From NCBI GenBank assembly GCA_015068245.1, contig SVKU01000015.1:1-61294 (forward strand): a stretch of DNA of 61,294 nt, read 5' to 3'. The position numbers were made by a program, and so were the translations under genes. This DNA comes from Oscillospiraceae bacterium (GTDB lineage: Bacteria > Bacillota > Clostridia > Oscillospirales > Oscillospiraceae). A model generated the notes under the pieces. That model did not search any database and had not been told where the DNA came from. It saw only the letters and a list, made by a program, of their open reading frames with translations. Positions 16,575 to 24,841 of this stretch are shown here, one piece after another; the first letter of the stretch is position 1; each line of letters begins with the position of its first letter.

Positions 16575-17850
16575 ATGCCCATACAAACCAGCAGAACAGG
16601 TAACCTACTGTTACTGCCATCAGGGTGAATGGAACGCCTATTCTAAGGAAATCGGAGGTCTTGACCTCGTAGCCCTGTTTTCTGAGAATACCGATGGTGG
16701 TGATGTTTGCGGAAGCGCCGATGGGAGTCAGGTTGCCGCCCAGAGTGGAACCGGTCAGCAGACCGAAATACAGCACCGTGGGGTCAACGCCCATGATGGA
16801 AGCGATGCCGGACACAACAGGCAGCATGGTGGCAACGTAAGGAATGTTGTCCACAAAAGCGGAGATAACAACGCTGCCCCATACGATGATGGTGTACATC
16901 AGAAACAGGTTGTCGCCGCCCAGATTCACTATAACACCGCTGACAAGATCTATAACTCCGGCTCTGGTAATGCTGTCGATAACAACAAACAGACCTGCCA
17001 GCAGAGCCAGAGTTTCAAAGTCGATGTCTTTGAAAGTGTCTTTTACAACATTCAGTTTGCCGTGGTCCTTGTGAATGGCAGTGATGACACCAAAGACACA
17101 GGCGATCATGCATATCATGCCATTGGTAAGCTCGGGCTTATTGGGTATGAAAGAAGCCAGAATAAGGCAGACGACGGTGCCGATAAGCAGGTAAGTGGGC
17201 ATCAGCTCGGTTACTTCGGTAACCTCAGTGGCACAAACGCTCTGCTTGTCCTTCCGGAACAGGTACATGATAACAGGCACAGTAGCCAGAGCACCAAGTT
17301 CAACAGCCCAGAAGATACTGAACCTGCCATCCATAAAGAAGAAGTCCAGGAAACTCATGTCTGCATATCCGCCCAGCAGGATGGAAGTGGTGTCGCCCAC
17401 AAGGGTGGCTGCGCCCTGGAGATTGGAAGAAACGGAAATGCAGATAAGCATTGCAATAGGGGAGGTGCCCATCTTTTTGCATATAGCCAGAGCAACGGGA
17501 GCTATCATCAGAACGGTTGCAACATTGTCCACAAAAGCGGAAACAACACCGGCAAACAAAGACATGACAACCGCGACCCACATGACGTTGGGACACAACT
17601 TGAGCATCATGTCGGCAAGCTTATTTGGCATCTTTGAAACGATGAACATGGCTACGGTACCCATGGTGCCGGCCAACATCAGCAGCACGTTCCAGTTAAC
17701 TGCTGAGACTATACCGCCAACAGGCATATATCCAATAACGATAAAAACTACCGCAGAACCGATAGCAACAAGATAACGCCAATTTGGCAAAGCTATCATG
17801 CATACATATGTAATAAGAAAAATGATGAGGGCGATGGTGGTCTGAGACAA
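16573..17850 (-). CDS. ArsB/NhaD-type ion transporter
   Basis: 425 residues, about eleven hydrophobic helices in two halves. The halves carry repeated motifs FVDNVATVLMIAP and FVDNIPYVATMLPV, and the late GGNLTPIGASANIT, all typical of the ion transporter superfamily (ArsB, NhaD, CitMHS, SLC13). It could move arsenite, sodium or an organic anion; no ars genes are nearby. The start is TTG at 17850 with GGGAGG 8 bases upstream. A consensus promoter lies at 17934-17962 and a terminator overlaps the stop, so this is a single-gene unit. Confidence 0.85.
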   Translation of the reverse strand: MSQTTIALIIFLITYVCMIALPNWRYLVAIGSAVVFIVIGYMPVGGIVSAVNWNVLLMLAGTMGTVAMFIVSKMPNKLADMMLKLCPNVMWVAVVMSLFAGVVSAFVDNVATVLMIAPVALAICKKMGTSPIAMLICISVSSNLQGAATLVGDTTSILLGGYADMSFLDFFFMDGRFSIFWAVELGALATVPVIMYLFRKDKQSVCATEVTEVTELMPTYLLIGTVVCLILASFIPNKPELTNGMICMIACVFGVITAIHKDHGKLNVVKDTFKDIDFETLALLAGLFVVIDSITRAGVIDLVSGVIVNLGGDNLFLMYTIIVWGSVVISAFVDNIPYVATMLPVVSGIASIMGVDPTVLYFGLLTGSTLGGNLTPIGASANITTIGILRKQGYEVKTSDFLRIGVPFTLMAVTVGYLFCWFVWA

Positions 17851-17933
17851 CGCAGGATCCTCCCGAAATTATTATAAAGTCACGCCATTGGATACTATCA
17901 AATAATGCAAACCGCTGCAACAACAGCTCAGTA

Positions 17934-17962
17934 ATCTTAGCGGAAGTTTATCACATTGTCAA
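17934..17962 (-). promoter_or_regulatory. Promoter of the ArsB/NhaD-type transporter gene
   Basis: Minus strand TTGACA (17962-17957), 17-base spacer, TAAGAT (17939-17934). Confidence 0.85.
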
Positions 17963-18011
17963 CCAATAATCAAAAATATAACGAATTTTGGTAAATCGTG
18001 TAAAAAGACTC

Positions 18012-18040
18012 TTGCAAAAGCATAATAACTGTGGTAAACT
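18012..18040 (+). promoter_or_regulatory. Promoter of the sensor kinase gene
   Basis: TTGCAA (18012-18017), 17-base spacer, TAAACT (18035-18040), 60 bases before the TTG start. Confidence 0.7.
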
Positions 18041-18099
18041 GAGGTAAATTAAATTAACCCACAAGAGTGATGAATAATTAAGTAAAGGGGTGAATTGAC

Positions 18100-18966
18100 T
18101 TGAAGAAAGGTTTGAATATCAGAAAAACCATAACCGTGACCTGCATTGCGGATATTGTCCTGATGATATGTTTGCTTCTGGCTGCGCTGTATATTATCAA
18201 CGCCGGAGAAGAAGGGCTGACCGAGGTAAAGTCGCTTCTTATAGTGCTGGCCGCTATTTCGCTGCTGTGCGCCTTTGTCTCACTGCTGTTTGCGGTGTCA
18301 CTGATAGACCGCGATGTGGAGCTGAACCAGACAAAAGATTCCGCCCGGCAGCTGAACGAGCTGAATAATACCCTTCGTGCTCAGCGTCACGACTATCTGA
18401 ACCATTTGCAGGTGGTGTACGGGCTGATGGAGCTGGAGCAGTACGACGATGCCAATAACTATATAGAGCAGGTTTACGCCGACATTCAGAAAGTCAATTC
18501 CGTCCTGAAAACGTCTATCCCGGCGGTGAACGCCATCCTGCAGGCAAAGCAGCAGATGTGTGCCGATCGCAGCATCGAAATGACCATTGATGCCAGAACC
18601 AGTCTCAGCGGTATTCCCATAGAGGACTGGGAGCTTTGCCGTATATTCGGCAATGTTATAGATAACGCCATCAACGCTATGGCAGACATGGAGGGGCACA
18701 AACGCCTGACCATAGAACTGAGTGAAGATATCCATGGTTACGGTTTCGCAATATCCAATAACGGGCCTCCCATTCCGGCAAATAACATAAGCCTCATTTT
18801 TGATGCCGGATTCACCCACGGAAAGCATAAAGGCGACGGCATGGGACTTGCCATCTGCCGAAAAATACTTGCAAAATATGACGGAGAAATGACGGTACAG
18901 TCCGATGAAAGCGTGACCTCATTCACCGCCTTCGTGCCAAAACCGACACCAGAAACGACAGTTTAG
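18100..18966 (+). CDS. Sensor histidine kinase (Spo0B/CitA-like)
   Basis: 288 residues. Two membrane helices (about 11-33 and 45-69) flank almost no outside loop, so any stimulus is sensed in or near the membrane. The phosphoacceptor is His97 in LRAQRHDYLNHLQVVYGLM, of the Spo0B/CitA type. The GHKL ATP site follows (NVIDNAINAM near 184; GDGMGLAICRK near 245). The start is TTG with AAAGGGG 9 bases upstream. A matching LytTR response regulator is at 21631, beyond nfeD-floA; such kinases usually pair with LytTR regulators. Confidence 0.85.
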   Translation: MKKGLNIRKTITVTCIADIVLMICLLLAALYIINAGEEGLTEVKSLLIVLAAISLLCAFVSLLFAVSLIDRDVELNQTKDSARQLNELNNTLRAQRHDYLNHLQVVYGLMELEQYDDANNYIEQVYADIQKVNSVLKTSIPAVNAILQAKQQMCADRSIEMTIDARTSLSGIPIEDWELCRIFGNVIDNAINAMADMEGHKRLTIELSEDIHGYGFAISNNGPPIPANNISLIFDAGFTHGKHKGDGMGLAICRKILAKYDGEMTVQSDESVTSFTAFVPKPTPETTV

Positions 18967-19024
18967 ACGCCCAAATGTACTTTTCAGCCGTTTGCTGTTG
19001 CCGAACGGTAAAATCGGAATATAA

Positions 19025-19290
19025 TTAGAATTGTAGTGAACGGTCTTGACCGTTCCGCCGAATGCGCACAACGTAGGTCAGAATCCGTAGGGGCGACCTT
19101 TGGTCGCCCTAAGGAAAGACGGGCGACCAAAGGTCGCCCCTACGAACTTACCATTAGGGAGAAACTGATAAACAAGTTGACATAACTAATGAGAAAGTTC
19201 AACAAGGCAAAGATATATCGGACCGTCGAGGACGCCGGTCCCTACAATGCACAACATAACGCACCCCATACTGTAGGGAGGGATACATAT
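19025..19290. repeat. Intergenic repeat modules before the first mini membrane gene
   Basis: Holds GAACGGTC/GACCGTTC, two facing GGGCGACC/GGTCGCCC modules (near 19090-19142), a GTTGACATAA copy at 19176-19185, and a final ATACTGTAGGGAGGG that acts as the ribosome binding site of the next gene. Confidence 0.7.
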
Positions 19291-19480
19291 GGCTGCACCC
19301 AACGTCAACTGGGGAAATGTTTCTCAGGTAACTGCGAATCAATCATTGCAAACACTTGTTGATACAAAGAAAATTGAAATAAAAAAAGATCAAAAATCAA
19401 AACACAAAACCGACTGGTTTGGACTCATAGCAGCGGTGATTGTAATCGCCGTTGTGGTGCTGATATTTAAGTTGACATAA
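19289..19480 (+). CDS. Single-pass mini membrane protein (63 aa)
   Basis: A soluble head of about 40 residues, a basic stretch (KKDQKSKHK) and a C-terminal anchor beginning TDWFGLIAAVIVIAVVV. The tail is nearly identical to that of the 65-residue protein at 24129-24326, while the heads differ. The predicted orientation is N-inside with a tail anchor. The ribosome binding site GGGAGGG comes from an upstream repeat module. The last codons and stop (AAG TTG ACA TAA) form a GTTGACATAA motif. It lies between a sensor kinase and nfeD-floA. The function is unknown. Confidence 0.65.
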   Translation: MAAPNVNWGNVSQVTANQSLQTLVDTKKIEIKKDQKSKHKTDWFGLIAAVIVIAVVVLIFKLT

Positions 19481-19496
19481 TACAATTAGTGTGTTA

Positions 19497-19577
19497 ATTC
19501 ACAATGTAGGGAACGGTCTTGACCGTTCCGCCAATAACTTCTTCACTATTCACTTTTACTTATTACTTCAAAAAAAG
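19497..19577. repeat. GTAGGG module plus half inverted-repeat element
   Basis: GGAACGGTCTTGACCGTTCC followed by TTCACTATTCACTTTTAC, the right half of the element at 16423-16537, ending directly at the ribosome binding site of the nfeD-like gene. Confidence 0.7.
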
Positions 19578-19590
19578 GAGGCGTGTTCCA

Positions 19591-20088
19591 ATGAATGTGG
19601 CAGCATTTTTTGCCGATATTTCCGTGGTATCAATAGTCATCTTCGTCATCGGTGTAGCCATGCTGGTGGCAGAGGTGTTCCAACCCGGATTCGGTTTCTT
19701 CGGAGTAGGCGGAATCATCTGCCTTCTGGTTGACATAATTATTACTGCCGATACCCTTGCCGAAGGGCTTATCATGGCAGCGGTACTGTTTGTACTGGTG
19801 GCGCTGCTGTTGATTGTTTCGGCGGCGATGTTCTCAAAGGGACGTCTGCCGAAAAAACTTGTACTTACCGAATCCACCGATACGCAGTCGGGCTTTTCCG
19901 GGGTGGAGGATATGCAGTATCTTCTTGGTAAAGAGGGTAAAGCCGTTACCGACCTGCGTCCCGCAGGAATGATGGATATGGACGGAGTACGTCTGGACGT
20001 GGTCTCACGGGGTGACTATATCCGCGCAGGCTCTGCTGTGGAAGTTGTTGAAGTGGAAAGCAACAGGATCGTTGTAAGATCCAAATAG
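19591..20088 (+). CDS. NfeD-family membrane protein
   Basis: 165 residues. Two or three helices in the first 90 residues (GVAMLVAEVFQPGFGFFGVGG) are followed by a C-terminal OB-fold-like part (LLGKEGKAVTDLRPAG, then VVEVESNRIVVRSK). Such short NfeD proteins travel with flotillins, as yqeZ-yqfA in Bacillus. Start 19591 has GGAGG 9 bases upstream. It precedes floA by 97 bases that contain a half repeat and an ATTTACATAA motif. The likely role is in membrane organisation or envelope stress. Confidence 0.82.
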   Translation: MNVAAFFADISVVSIVIFVIGVAMLVAEVFQPGFGFFGVGGIICLLVDIIITADTLAEGLIMAAVLFVLVALLLIVSAAMFSKGRLPKKLVLTESTDTQSGFSGVEDMQYLLGKEGKAVTDLRPAGMMDMDGVRLDVVSRGDYIRAGSAVEVVEVESNRIVVRSK

Positions 20089-20164
20089 CCTTCCCCTTGA
20101 GGGGAAGAGGGACCGCTTGCGGTGGATGAGGTGGAATAACACACCGCAAACAGGATTTACATAA
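20089..20164. repeat. Half AGCCTTCCCC element in the nfeD-floA gap
   Basis: CCTTCCCCTTGAGGGGAAGA and CTTGCGGTGGATGAGGTG match the left end of the element at 12681. The gap ends with an ATTTACATAA motif at 20155-20164. Confidence 0.65.
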
Positions 20165-20185
20165 TGTTGAAAGGAAGGAATCAAA

Positions 20186-21160
20186 ATGACACCCGATGTT
20201 ATCATAACCGTAGTAATTATTGCAGTTATCATACTGTTTCTTGCTGTGTTTTTTGCCCTTGTGCCTGTTACGCTGTGGATCAGCGCACTGGCAGCCAACG
20301 TTCGCATAAGCCTTTGGACTCTTATCGGTATGCGCCTTCGCCGTGTTGTACCCTCCAGAATAGTCAATCCCCTTATCAAGTCCATCAAGGCAGGCATAGA
20401 TATCCCCATCAACAAGCTGGAAGCCCATTACCTTGCCGGCGGCAATGTAGACCGTGTGGTCAATGCCCTTATCGCTTCTCAGAGAGCGGATATCCCTCTG
20501 GAGTTTGAACGTGCCGCAGCCATTGACCTGGCAGGTCGTGACGTTCTGGAAGCTGTCCAGATGAGCGTCAACCCCAAGGTCATCGAAACTCCCATCGTAG
20601 CAGCCATTGCCAAGGACGGCATCGAGCTGAAAGCTAAGGCAAAGGTTACCGTCAGAGCCAACATCGACAGACTTGTAGGCGGTGCAGGCGAACAGACTAT
20701 CATCGCCCGTGTAGGCGAGGGCGTGGTCACCACCATCGGCAGCGCCGAGACCCATAAGGAAGTCCTTGAGAATCCCGATAAAATATCACAGACCGTGCTG
20801 TCCAAGGGTCTTGAAGCCGGTACAGCCTTTGAGATACTTTCCATCGACATTGCCGATGTGGACGTAGGCCGCAACGTAGGTGCCCAGCTCCAGACCGACC
20901 AGGCGGAAGCTGACAAACGTATTGCCCAGGCAAAGGCAGAGGAACGCCGAGCCATGGCTGTTGCCATGGAGCAGGAAATGGTGGCACAGGTACAGGAGAT
21001 GCGAGCCAAGGTCGTTGAAGCCGAGGCTGAAGTTCCCAGAGCCATGGCAGCAGCCCTTCGTGAAGGCAAGCTGGGCGTAATGGATTACTACAATATGCAG
21101 AACGTCATTTCCGACACTCAGATGCGCAACTCCATAGCTTCTGCCGAGGAGGGCAAATAA
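20186..21160 (+). CDS. floA: Flotillin-like protein FloA
   Basis: 324 residues. One N-terminal hairpin helix (about 6-28) is followed by an SPFH-like domain ([40 protein letters not shown]) and an Ala/Glu-rich coiled coil (about 225-300). The length and whole-protein pattern match FloA/YqfA of Firmicutes, which forms membrane microdomains. AAGGAAGG precedes the ATG. It is in the conserved order nfeD-floA-small protein. Confidence 0.92.
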   Translation: MTPDVIITVVIIAVIILFLAVFFALVPVTLWISALAANVRISLWTLIGMRLRRVVPSRIVNPLIKSIKAGIDIPINKLEAHYLAGGNVDRVVNALIASQRADIPLEFERAAAIDLAGRDVLEAVQMSVNPKVIETPIVAAIAKDGIELKAKAKVTVRANIDRLVGGAGEQTIIARVGEGVVTTIGSAETHKEVLENPDKISQTVLSKGLEAGTAFEILSIDIADVDVGRNVGAQLQTDQAEADKRIAQAKAEERRAMAVAMEQEMVAQVQEMRAKVVEAEAEVPRAMAAALREGKLGVMDYYNMQNVISDTQMRNSIASAEEGK

Positions 21161-21161
21161 G

Positions 21162-21470
21162 ATGGCTGCCGACATACTGAGGCTGAAATTTGAAGCCGAG
21201 CAAAAGCGAAGCCGCCAGATAGAGAAAAAGCTCAACGACATGGCACCGGAACGTATCCCCGACAACAAAAAGACGGTTGTGCCAACAATGGCACCAATAC
21301 AGACCGAAAAACAGGAGCCTGCACAGAAAAAGAATCCGGTTGAACCTGAGCTCAAGGCCGTCAAAACCGCCAATCATGTGCGCAGCACCATGATAAGCGG
21401 AAAAATGTCCCTCAAAGATGCCATCGTCATGTCGGAGATAATATCCAAGCCCGTGTCAAAACGAAGATGA
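21162..21470 (+). CDS. Small protein downstream of floA (102 aa)
   Basis: It starts 1 base after the floA stop, with GAGGAGGG inside floA as the ribosome binding site, so translation is coupled. It is charged, with a helical start (LRLKFEAEQKRSRQIEKKL), a Pro/Lys middle and a more structured end (MISGKMSLKDAIVMSEII). Its position matches yqfB of Bacillus, but similarity was not established by eye. It is soluble, with no known motif. It may bind FloA. Confidence 0.6.
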   Translation: MAADILRLKFEAEQKRSRQIEKKLNDMAPERIPDNKKTVVPTMAPIQTEKQEPAQKKNPVEPELKAVKTANHVRSTMISGKMSLKDAIVMSEIISKPVSKRR

Positions 21471-21473
21471 TGC

Positions 21474-21605
21474 ACAACGTAACATATCACACCGTAGGGA
21501 ACGATGTCCCCGTCGTTCCGCCTGTTACCCACCGCACCCTCCTGTTGTACCGTAGGGGCGACGTTTCGACGCCCACGGGCGAGCACAGCTCGCCCCTACT
21601 GGACA
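21474..21605. repeat. GTAGGG hairpin modules before the LytTR gene
   Basis: GGAACGATGTCCCCGTCGTTCC, then GGGGCGACGTTTCGACGCCC, then GGGCGAGCACAGCTCGCCC. No gene or clear promoter is seen. Confidence 0.7.
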
Positions 21606-21630
21606 GCCCCACATTGAAAAGGAAAAATAC

Positions 21631-22344
21631 ATGGAACTGAAAGTTTTTTTAGCTGACGATGATGCCGGTATGCGGCTTATGCTGCGGCGGATAATCGAAA
21701 GCATGGACGGTTTTGCCATCATCGGCGAAGCGGTAAACGGAGCCGATGCCGTAAAACAGTGCGTGGCACTGAAACCGGACATAGTATTCCTGGACGTTGA
21801 AATGCCGGAGCTTACAGGCACCGAAGCTGCCAGAGAACTGAGCCGGCTGCTGCCGGAAGCAAACGTCATCTTCGTCACTGCTCACAGCGAATACATGCCG
21901 GAAGCCTTTGAGGTCTATGCTTTCGATTATCTGATAAAACCATTCAGAACTGACCGGGTGCGCCAGACTCTACGCAAGCTGCAAAAGACCAAAACCACCG
22001 AACCCGCACCGGATATGCGCACCTTGGTTATAAGGAACAAGGATGCCATGTCCTTTGTGCCTGTGGAGGACGTTGTACTTCTCACTCGGGAGGACCGCAC
22101 CACAAGACTTATCACCAAAGATGAAGTTTACATAACTTCCAAAACTATCTCCGACCTGTGGCCGTTCTTCGAGGGTAAAGGATATATGAAAACCCATCGT
22201 GCCTATGTGGTAAAGCTGTCGGAGATTGCAAAAATCTACCCCTACGGCCGCTGGACATGGGAGATCAAGCTGAAAGGTATAGAGGATACGGCACTCATCA
22301 CCCGTGAGAATCTGGAGATCCTGCAAAAACAGATTGAGGGGTAA
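21631..22344 (+). CDS. LytTR-family response regulator
   Basis: 237 residues. Receiver domain 1-120 with the acidic pocket (Asp9/Asp10), phosphoacceptor Asp55 in VFLDVEMPE, Thr83 and Lys103. A LytTR DNA-binding domain covers about 130-235 (ISDLWPFFEGKGYMKTHRAY). It is the probable partner of the kinase at 18100. Such regulators bind paired imperfect direct repeats; no target site was identified. Translation starts after AAAAGGAAA. The gene carries one GTTTACATAA motif (22126). Confidence 0.9.
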   Translation: MELKVFLADDDAGMRLMLRRIIESMDGFAIIGEAVNGADAVKQCVALKPDIVFLDVEMPELTGTEAARELSRLLPEANVIFVTAHSEYMPEAFEVYAFDYLIKPFRTDRVRQTLRKLQKTKTTEPAPDMRTLVIRNKDAMSFVPVEDVVLLTREDRTTRLITKDEVYITSKTISDLWPFFEGKGYMKTHRAYVVKLSEIAKIYPYGRWTWEIKLKGIEDTALITRENLEILQKQIEG

Positions 22345-22349
22345 AAATT

Positions 22350-22421
22350 CGTAGGGCGGGGTCTTGCTCATCGCGCTGTCTTGTTATATCGTAGGGAACG
22401 GTCTTGACCGTTCCGCCTATA
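22350..22421. repeat. GTAGGG hairpin modules
   Basis: Contains GTAGGGCGGGGTCTTGCTC and GTAGGGAACGGTCTTGACCG, leading into the tandem array that follows. Confidence 0.65.
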
Positions 22422-22640
22422 GCGCACAACGTAACGAATCACTCCGTAGGGGCGGTCTTTGACCGCCCACGGGCGAGCACAGCTCGCCCCTACAGCGCAC
22501 AACGTAACGAATCACTCCGTAGGGGCGGTCTTTAACCGCCCATGGGCGAGCACAGCTCGCCCCTATAGCGCACAACGTAACGAATCACTCCGTAGGGGCG
22601 GTCTTTGACCGCCCATGGGCGAGCACAGCTCGCCCCTACA
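22422..22640. repeat. Three tandem copies of a 73-base hairpin unit
   Basis: Units at 22422-22494, 22495-22567 and 22568-22640 differ at only a few bases. Each is the GCGCACAACGTAACGAATCA linker, a GGGGCGGTC/GACCGCC hairpin and a GGGCGAGCACAGCTCGCCC hairpin. A fourth, diverged module continues to about 22690. Confidence 0.93.
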
Positions 22641-22754
22641 GCGCACGACGTAACGTATTACGCCGTAGGGTCAGGTTGTGCCGTGACCACCTATACGCAC
22701 CGCACTTATTCACTATTCACTTTTACCTATTACTTAAAACAAGGGGGTATCACC

Positions 22755-23096
22755 ATGAAGAACTCTTCCGAAATAATCAAATATCCCATTGGCAAGGAGT
22801 CCACCACCATCAAAAACGTGTTCAAAACACTGTCAGTCCTTGATGGTTCCGGAGTTAAAAGTGCCATCAGCCGTGGTCAGATAACCATCGACGGTGATGC
22901 CGTTACCAAAGCCTCCCAGCGTGTCAAAAACGGTCAGACCATTCGCTATACCGACATGGAGATACTGGTCTACACCGACGAGGAAGCCAAGCGCAAACGC
23001 CTGACTCAGACCGTTATGACCGGCGGTGCCAGCTATGGAAACACCTTCGGCAAAGCAGGCGGAGTCGGCAGCATGACCGGTCCCGGAGGACGGTAA
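22755..23096 (+). CDS. S4 RNA-binding domain protein (113 aa)
   Basis: The central region (SVLDGSGVKSAISRGQITID, then GDAVTKASQRVKNGQ) has the S4 RNA-binding fold pattern seen in YaaA/RlbA-type small proteins and tyrosyl-tRNA synthetase tails. A Lys/Arg stretch and a Gly-rich tail follow. It probably binds structured RNA, such as rRNA. Start 22755 has AAGGGGG about 7 bases upstream; just before it lies half of an inverted-repeat element (22708-22738). Confidence 0.75.
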   Translation: MKNSSEIIKYPIGKESTTIKNVFKTLSVLDGSGVKSAISRGQITIDGDAVTKASQRVKNGQTIRYTDMEILVYTDEEAKRKRLTQTVMTGGASYGNTFGKAGGVGSMTGPGGR

Positions 23097-23107
23097 AGAA
23101 CACACTA

Positions 23108-23145
23108 AACCGTAGGGCGGGGGCTTGCTCCCGCCGACTACAATA
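23108..23145. repeat. GTAGGG hairpin module
   Basis: One GGCGGGGGCTTGCTCCCGCC module in the gap between two plus-strand genes. Confidence 0.7.
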
Positions 23146-23179
23146 CCGTTTGGAGTTTTGCTAATATAGGAGGTATCAC

Positions 23180-24124
23180 ATGGTAGTTTTCAAGGAAGTC
23201 CGAAAAGAATATCTCAAACGTGCTGTGATCGTTGCTGCCGCACTTTGGCTGATCTTAATGATAACAGCCAGTGTCTTGTCTCTTATTAGTGAAAAGAAAT
23301 CCATGAATGACTGGATGGAAGTTGACATAACACAAATAGATGAGCTGACCACAGAACTTCACTCCCATGATACCGCCGAAAACCGTATGCTGATGCAGCA
23401 GGCATTTCCGTACAGCAGAAGCTATTTCTATACTTCCTCGCTGGTAACAGATGAAGTGGGAAACGCCATGTGTCGAAGTGAGAGCTTCCTGTATGTCAAA
23501 TCCGAAGACGGCAGCGAATACTATGTGCCGCTGGAAGAATATTTGACCAATCAGCAGATCGCAATGCTTGAAAGCATGCTGGCTAAAACCATAGAGTATT
23601 CCAATAATCTGGGCAACGACTACCACAATGTTTTTAATACGGAGATCAAAACCCGTTACACCCTGAATAACTCGGTCATGACCGGTCAGATCCATGGCAG
23701 CATTTTGATACCTCAGTCCATATATCTATGGGATTACGAGAATGGCTGCATAGCTTTGGCGTATGAGGGTGAAGTGTCATCTGATGCTGTTGAAGTTAAC
23801 ATAATTACAGGTGAATACACCATACGAAACACAGGTCACAAGCCTCAGACCAGCGACGATTTGGAGATGGTGCAAAAGCTGGACACAAAAGCCGAAGCAG
23901 CCGCAAGGGGAGACACAGGGGTCAAGGCAAATATTCAGGACAGCGAAAGTGGATACAAGGTGGTCACCGTTGGTCAGGTAGATACCTTTGCGGTCATCAA
24001 GAATGTGTTTACCAACTCATATTTGCTCTTGCTGCTCTTTGTTATGCTTGGAATATCGGCACTGATATCCGACAAGCTGGCCAGAAAAAAGACCGGAATT
24101 AAACCGGAAAGACCGGAGGTATGA
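23180..24124 (+). CDS. Two-helix membrane protein of unknown function (314 aa)
   Basis: Membrane helices lie at about 14-36 and 275-295 with a long outside domain between them, then a basic tail. Asp and Asn residues are frequent and no catalytic motif is seen. AGGAGG lies 6 bases before the ATG. Four bases downstream begins the 65-residue mini membrane protein, so the two form an operon. Two copies of the RTTDACATAA motif lie within (23321, 23795), both read as Val-Asp/Asn-Ile. The function is unknown; a surface sensor or complex partner is possible. Confidence 0.6.
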   Translation: MVVFKEVRKEYLKRAVIVAAALWLILMITASVLSLISEKKSMNDWMEVDITQIDELTTELHSHDTAENRMLMQQAFPYSRSYFYTSSLVTDEVGNAMCRSESFLYVKSEDGSEYYVPLEEYLTNQQIAMLESMLAKTIEYSNNLGNDYHNVFNTEIKTRYTLNNSVMTGQIHGSILIPQSIYLWDYENGCIALAYEGEVSSDAVEVNIITGEYTIRNTGHKPQTSDDLEMVQKLDTKAEAAARGDTGVKANIQDSESGYKVVTVGQVDTFAVIKNVFTNSYLLLLLFVMLGISALISDKLARKKTGIKPERPEV

Positions 24125-24128
24125 TCCC

Positions 24129-24326
24129 ATGAGCGACAACCGTATGCAGTACGGAAAGCTTCAGCAGCAATACTTCCAGGCTCAGTATGAAGAAAAAGCC
24201 AGGAACATATCAGCCTGGGGCAAAACCGGCACACCAAAAAAGCACCGTCGTAAAACCGACTGGTTCGGGCTCATTGCGGCAGTTGCGGTCATTGCCGTTG
24301 TGGTGATCATAATCAAGTTTACATAA
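24129..24326 (+). CDS. Single-pass mini membrane protein (65 aa), paralogue of 19289
   Basis: The head is Gln/Tyr-rich (YGKLQQQYFQAQYEE), then basic (KKHRRK), then a C-terminal anchor TDWFGLIAAVAVIAVVV, nearly identical to the tail of the protein at 19289. GGAGG lies 9 bases upstream, inside the preceding gene. The stop codon is part of GTTTACATAA (24317-24326), followed directly by a terminator. The shared anchor with different heads suggests a family of modular small membrane proteins. Confidence 0.7.
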   Translation: MSDNRMQYGKLQQQYFQAQYEEKARNISAWGKTGTPKKHRRKTDWFGLIAAVAVIAVVVIIIKFT

Positions 24327-24329
24327 CAT

Positions 24330-24364
24330 AAACAGGCTGTACCGGTTTTCGGTACAGCCTGTTT
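24330..24364 (+). terminator. Terminator after the 65-aa gene
   Basis: 15-base stem AAACAGGCTGTACCG with CGGTACAGCCTGTTT, loop GTTTT. The core is almost the same as the terminator at 27259. Confidence 0.88.
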
Positions 24365-24384
24365 GCTTGCAGCTTTTGCTGTGG

Positions 24385-24640
24385 TGACGAGCTTACCCTC
24401 TCAGTCAAAAACTTCGTTTTTGCCGGCTCCCCAAAGGGGGAGCCATGCCTCTCCCGCTGGGAGAGGTGGAGCGTAAGGTCAGCGAGAGGTCAGCATTGCT
24501 GACCGGAGCGACGAGAGGATCCCCAAAGTATACGCAACACAGTTGGGGATTTCTCCAACGTCTTCGACGTTGCTCGAAATGACAGCGTATTCGCAGGCTC
24601 TGGCGTCCTCGACAGCCTGTTGTCTCGGCGCAGTGATCTT
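24385..24640. repeat. Repeat cluster before the solute-binding lipoprotein
   Basis: Contains GGCTCCCCAAAGGGGGAGCC and CCTCTCCCGCTGGGAGAGG hairpins, AGGTCAGCATTGCTGACC, and an ATTTCTCCAACGTCTTCGAC module. The remaining 170 bases to the gene hold no clear promoter. Confidence 0.7.
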
Positions 24641-24841
24641 CGTCAGTTATATTAATTACTCTAAAATCAGTCTGCATACAACCGTGTGCAGATTGTTTTC
24701 GTTTATGCTTTCACATAGTTATAAAACTGATAACCCTGTTTATTTTTTGATTGTTTACCCTTCAAGCGGCCGGAATGTAAAATTACACTAACTCCAAATC
24801 AATTATGGAAGATTATGGACAAAACAAGAAAGGAGAACAAA

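Noticed and set aside
19176-19185. Reading each GTTGACATAA as a -35 promoter box (TTGACA)
   Set aside because: The fourth base varies (A/G/T), the ATAA part is fixed instead of a -10 box at 17 bases, and most copies lie inside genes.
19250-19260. CACAACATAAC as another copy of the 10-mer
   Set aside because: It lacks the TTD bases and belongs to the CGCACAACGTAAC repeat linker.
22422-22640. Possible CRISPR array
   Set aside because: The units are direct 73-base repeats with internal hairpins and no unique spacers; no cas genes are nearby.
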